The notes under the pieces were generated by a model, which was not told the origin of the DNA, did no database searches, and was given only the letters and a program-made list of their open reading frames with translations. Below, in pieces: positions 40,703-40,704 of a stretch of DNA of 40,704 nt. Numbering within the stretch: position 1 is the first letter of the stretch; every line of letters starts with the position of its first letter. The stretch is from Methylobacter sp. (GTDB lineage Bacteria; Pseudomonadota; Gammaproteobacteria; Methylococcales; Methylomonadaceae). The stretch is taken from NCBI GenBank assembly GCA_026399025.1, contig JAPLRU010000101.1, positions 1-40,704 on the forward strand, read 5' to 3'. The position numbers were made by a program, and so were the translations under genes.

Positions 40703-40704
40703 GA

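Noticed and set aside
40500-40704. Possible CRISPR array at the right end
   Set aside because: The elements are nested inverted repeats, not evenly spaced direct repeats with unique spacers; no cas genes are present.

Overview
The window looks like the chromosome of a Gram-negative gammaproteobacterium. The evidence is an outer-membrane barrel with a C-terminal Phe, a LolA-like periplasmic protein, an acs gene, a split class II ribonucleotide reductase (NrdJa/NrdJb) of the Pseudomonas type, and many short hairpin repeats between genes. The hairpin style reminds me of Methylococcales (methanotrophs), but that placement is an inference from memory and no diagnostic gene is present.

Layout. (1) 1-1409: 3' end of a large repeat protein built of Thr-rich octads, ending in EF-hand-like calcium loops. 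(2) 1763-12452, plus strand: a glycan cluster. It holds a TPR/O-GlcNAc-transferase protein fused to a TylF-like methyltransferase, a large two-part glycosyltransferase, and a tightly coupled set (rfbF, rfbG, 3,5-epimerase, C-methyltransferase, ketoreductase, O-acyltransferase) expected to make a CDP-linked C-methyl-branched 6-deoxyhexose. (3) 21501-12461, minus strand and convergent with region 2: a nonulosonic acid cluster. It holds a glycosyltransferase, a sugar O-methyltransferase, pseF, a Pse-associated methylase, a pseG-pseH fusion, pseI, and a HisH/HisF/N-acetyl-sugar amidotransferase trio expected to add an acetamidino group. Between pseGH and pseI lie two wrecks: a 5' remnant of another pseI, and a frameshifted hepT-like (HEPN toxin) pseudogene. 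(4) 22018-25670, plus strand: acs, with a perfect FNR-type box 187 bp upstream, and a polyprenyl diphosphate synthase. (5) 31573-25721, minus strand: an envelope lipid-transport-like set (LolA-like protein, unknown membrane protein, MMPL/RND permease with a C-terminal cyclic-nucleotide-binding domain, outer-membrane barrel). (6) 32078-33832: an ABC exporter. (7) 33887-39714: the ribonucleotide reductase locus. A pair of NrdR boxes precedes nrdJa, which carries a 440-residue intein with an apparently intact LAGLIDADG endonuclease. A complete MqsR-MqsA-SecB-like toxin-antitoxin-chaperone (TAC) module then sits exactly between nrdJa and nrdJb. (8) 39840-40704: two small coupled unknown genes and a mosaic of nested palindromes.

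How the parts work together. Regions 1-3 read as a surface-glycosylation island: an exported Thr-rich repeat protein, transferases that could modify it or another surface polymer, and two dedicated sugar pathways (branched 6-deoxyhexose and a pseudaminic-type acid). PseB and PseC are not in the window, so the nonulosonate pathway must be completed elsewhere or use another route.

The most unusual region is 33.9-39.7 kb. One deoxynucleotide-synthesis operon carries two selfish or addictive elements: an intein in the catalytic subunit, and a TAC module wedged between the two subunit genes. The small subunit nrdJb starts 4 bp after the chaperone stop, and a strong terminator separates toxin from antitoxin, so nrdJb expression probably depends on the antitoxin-chaperone transcript.
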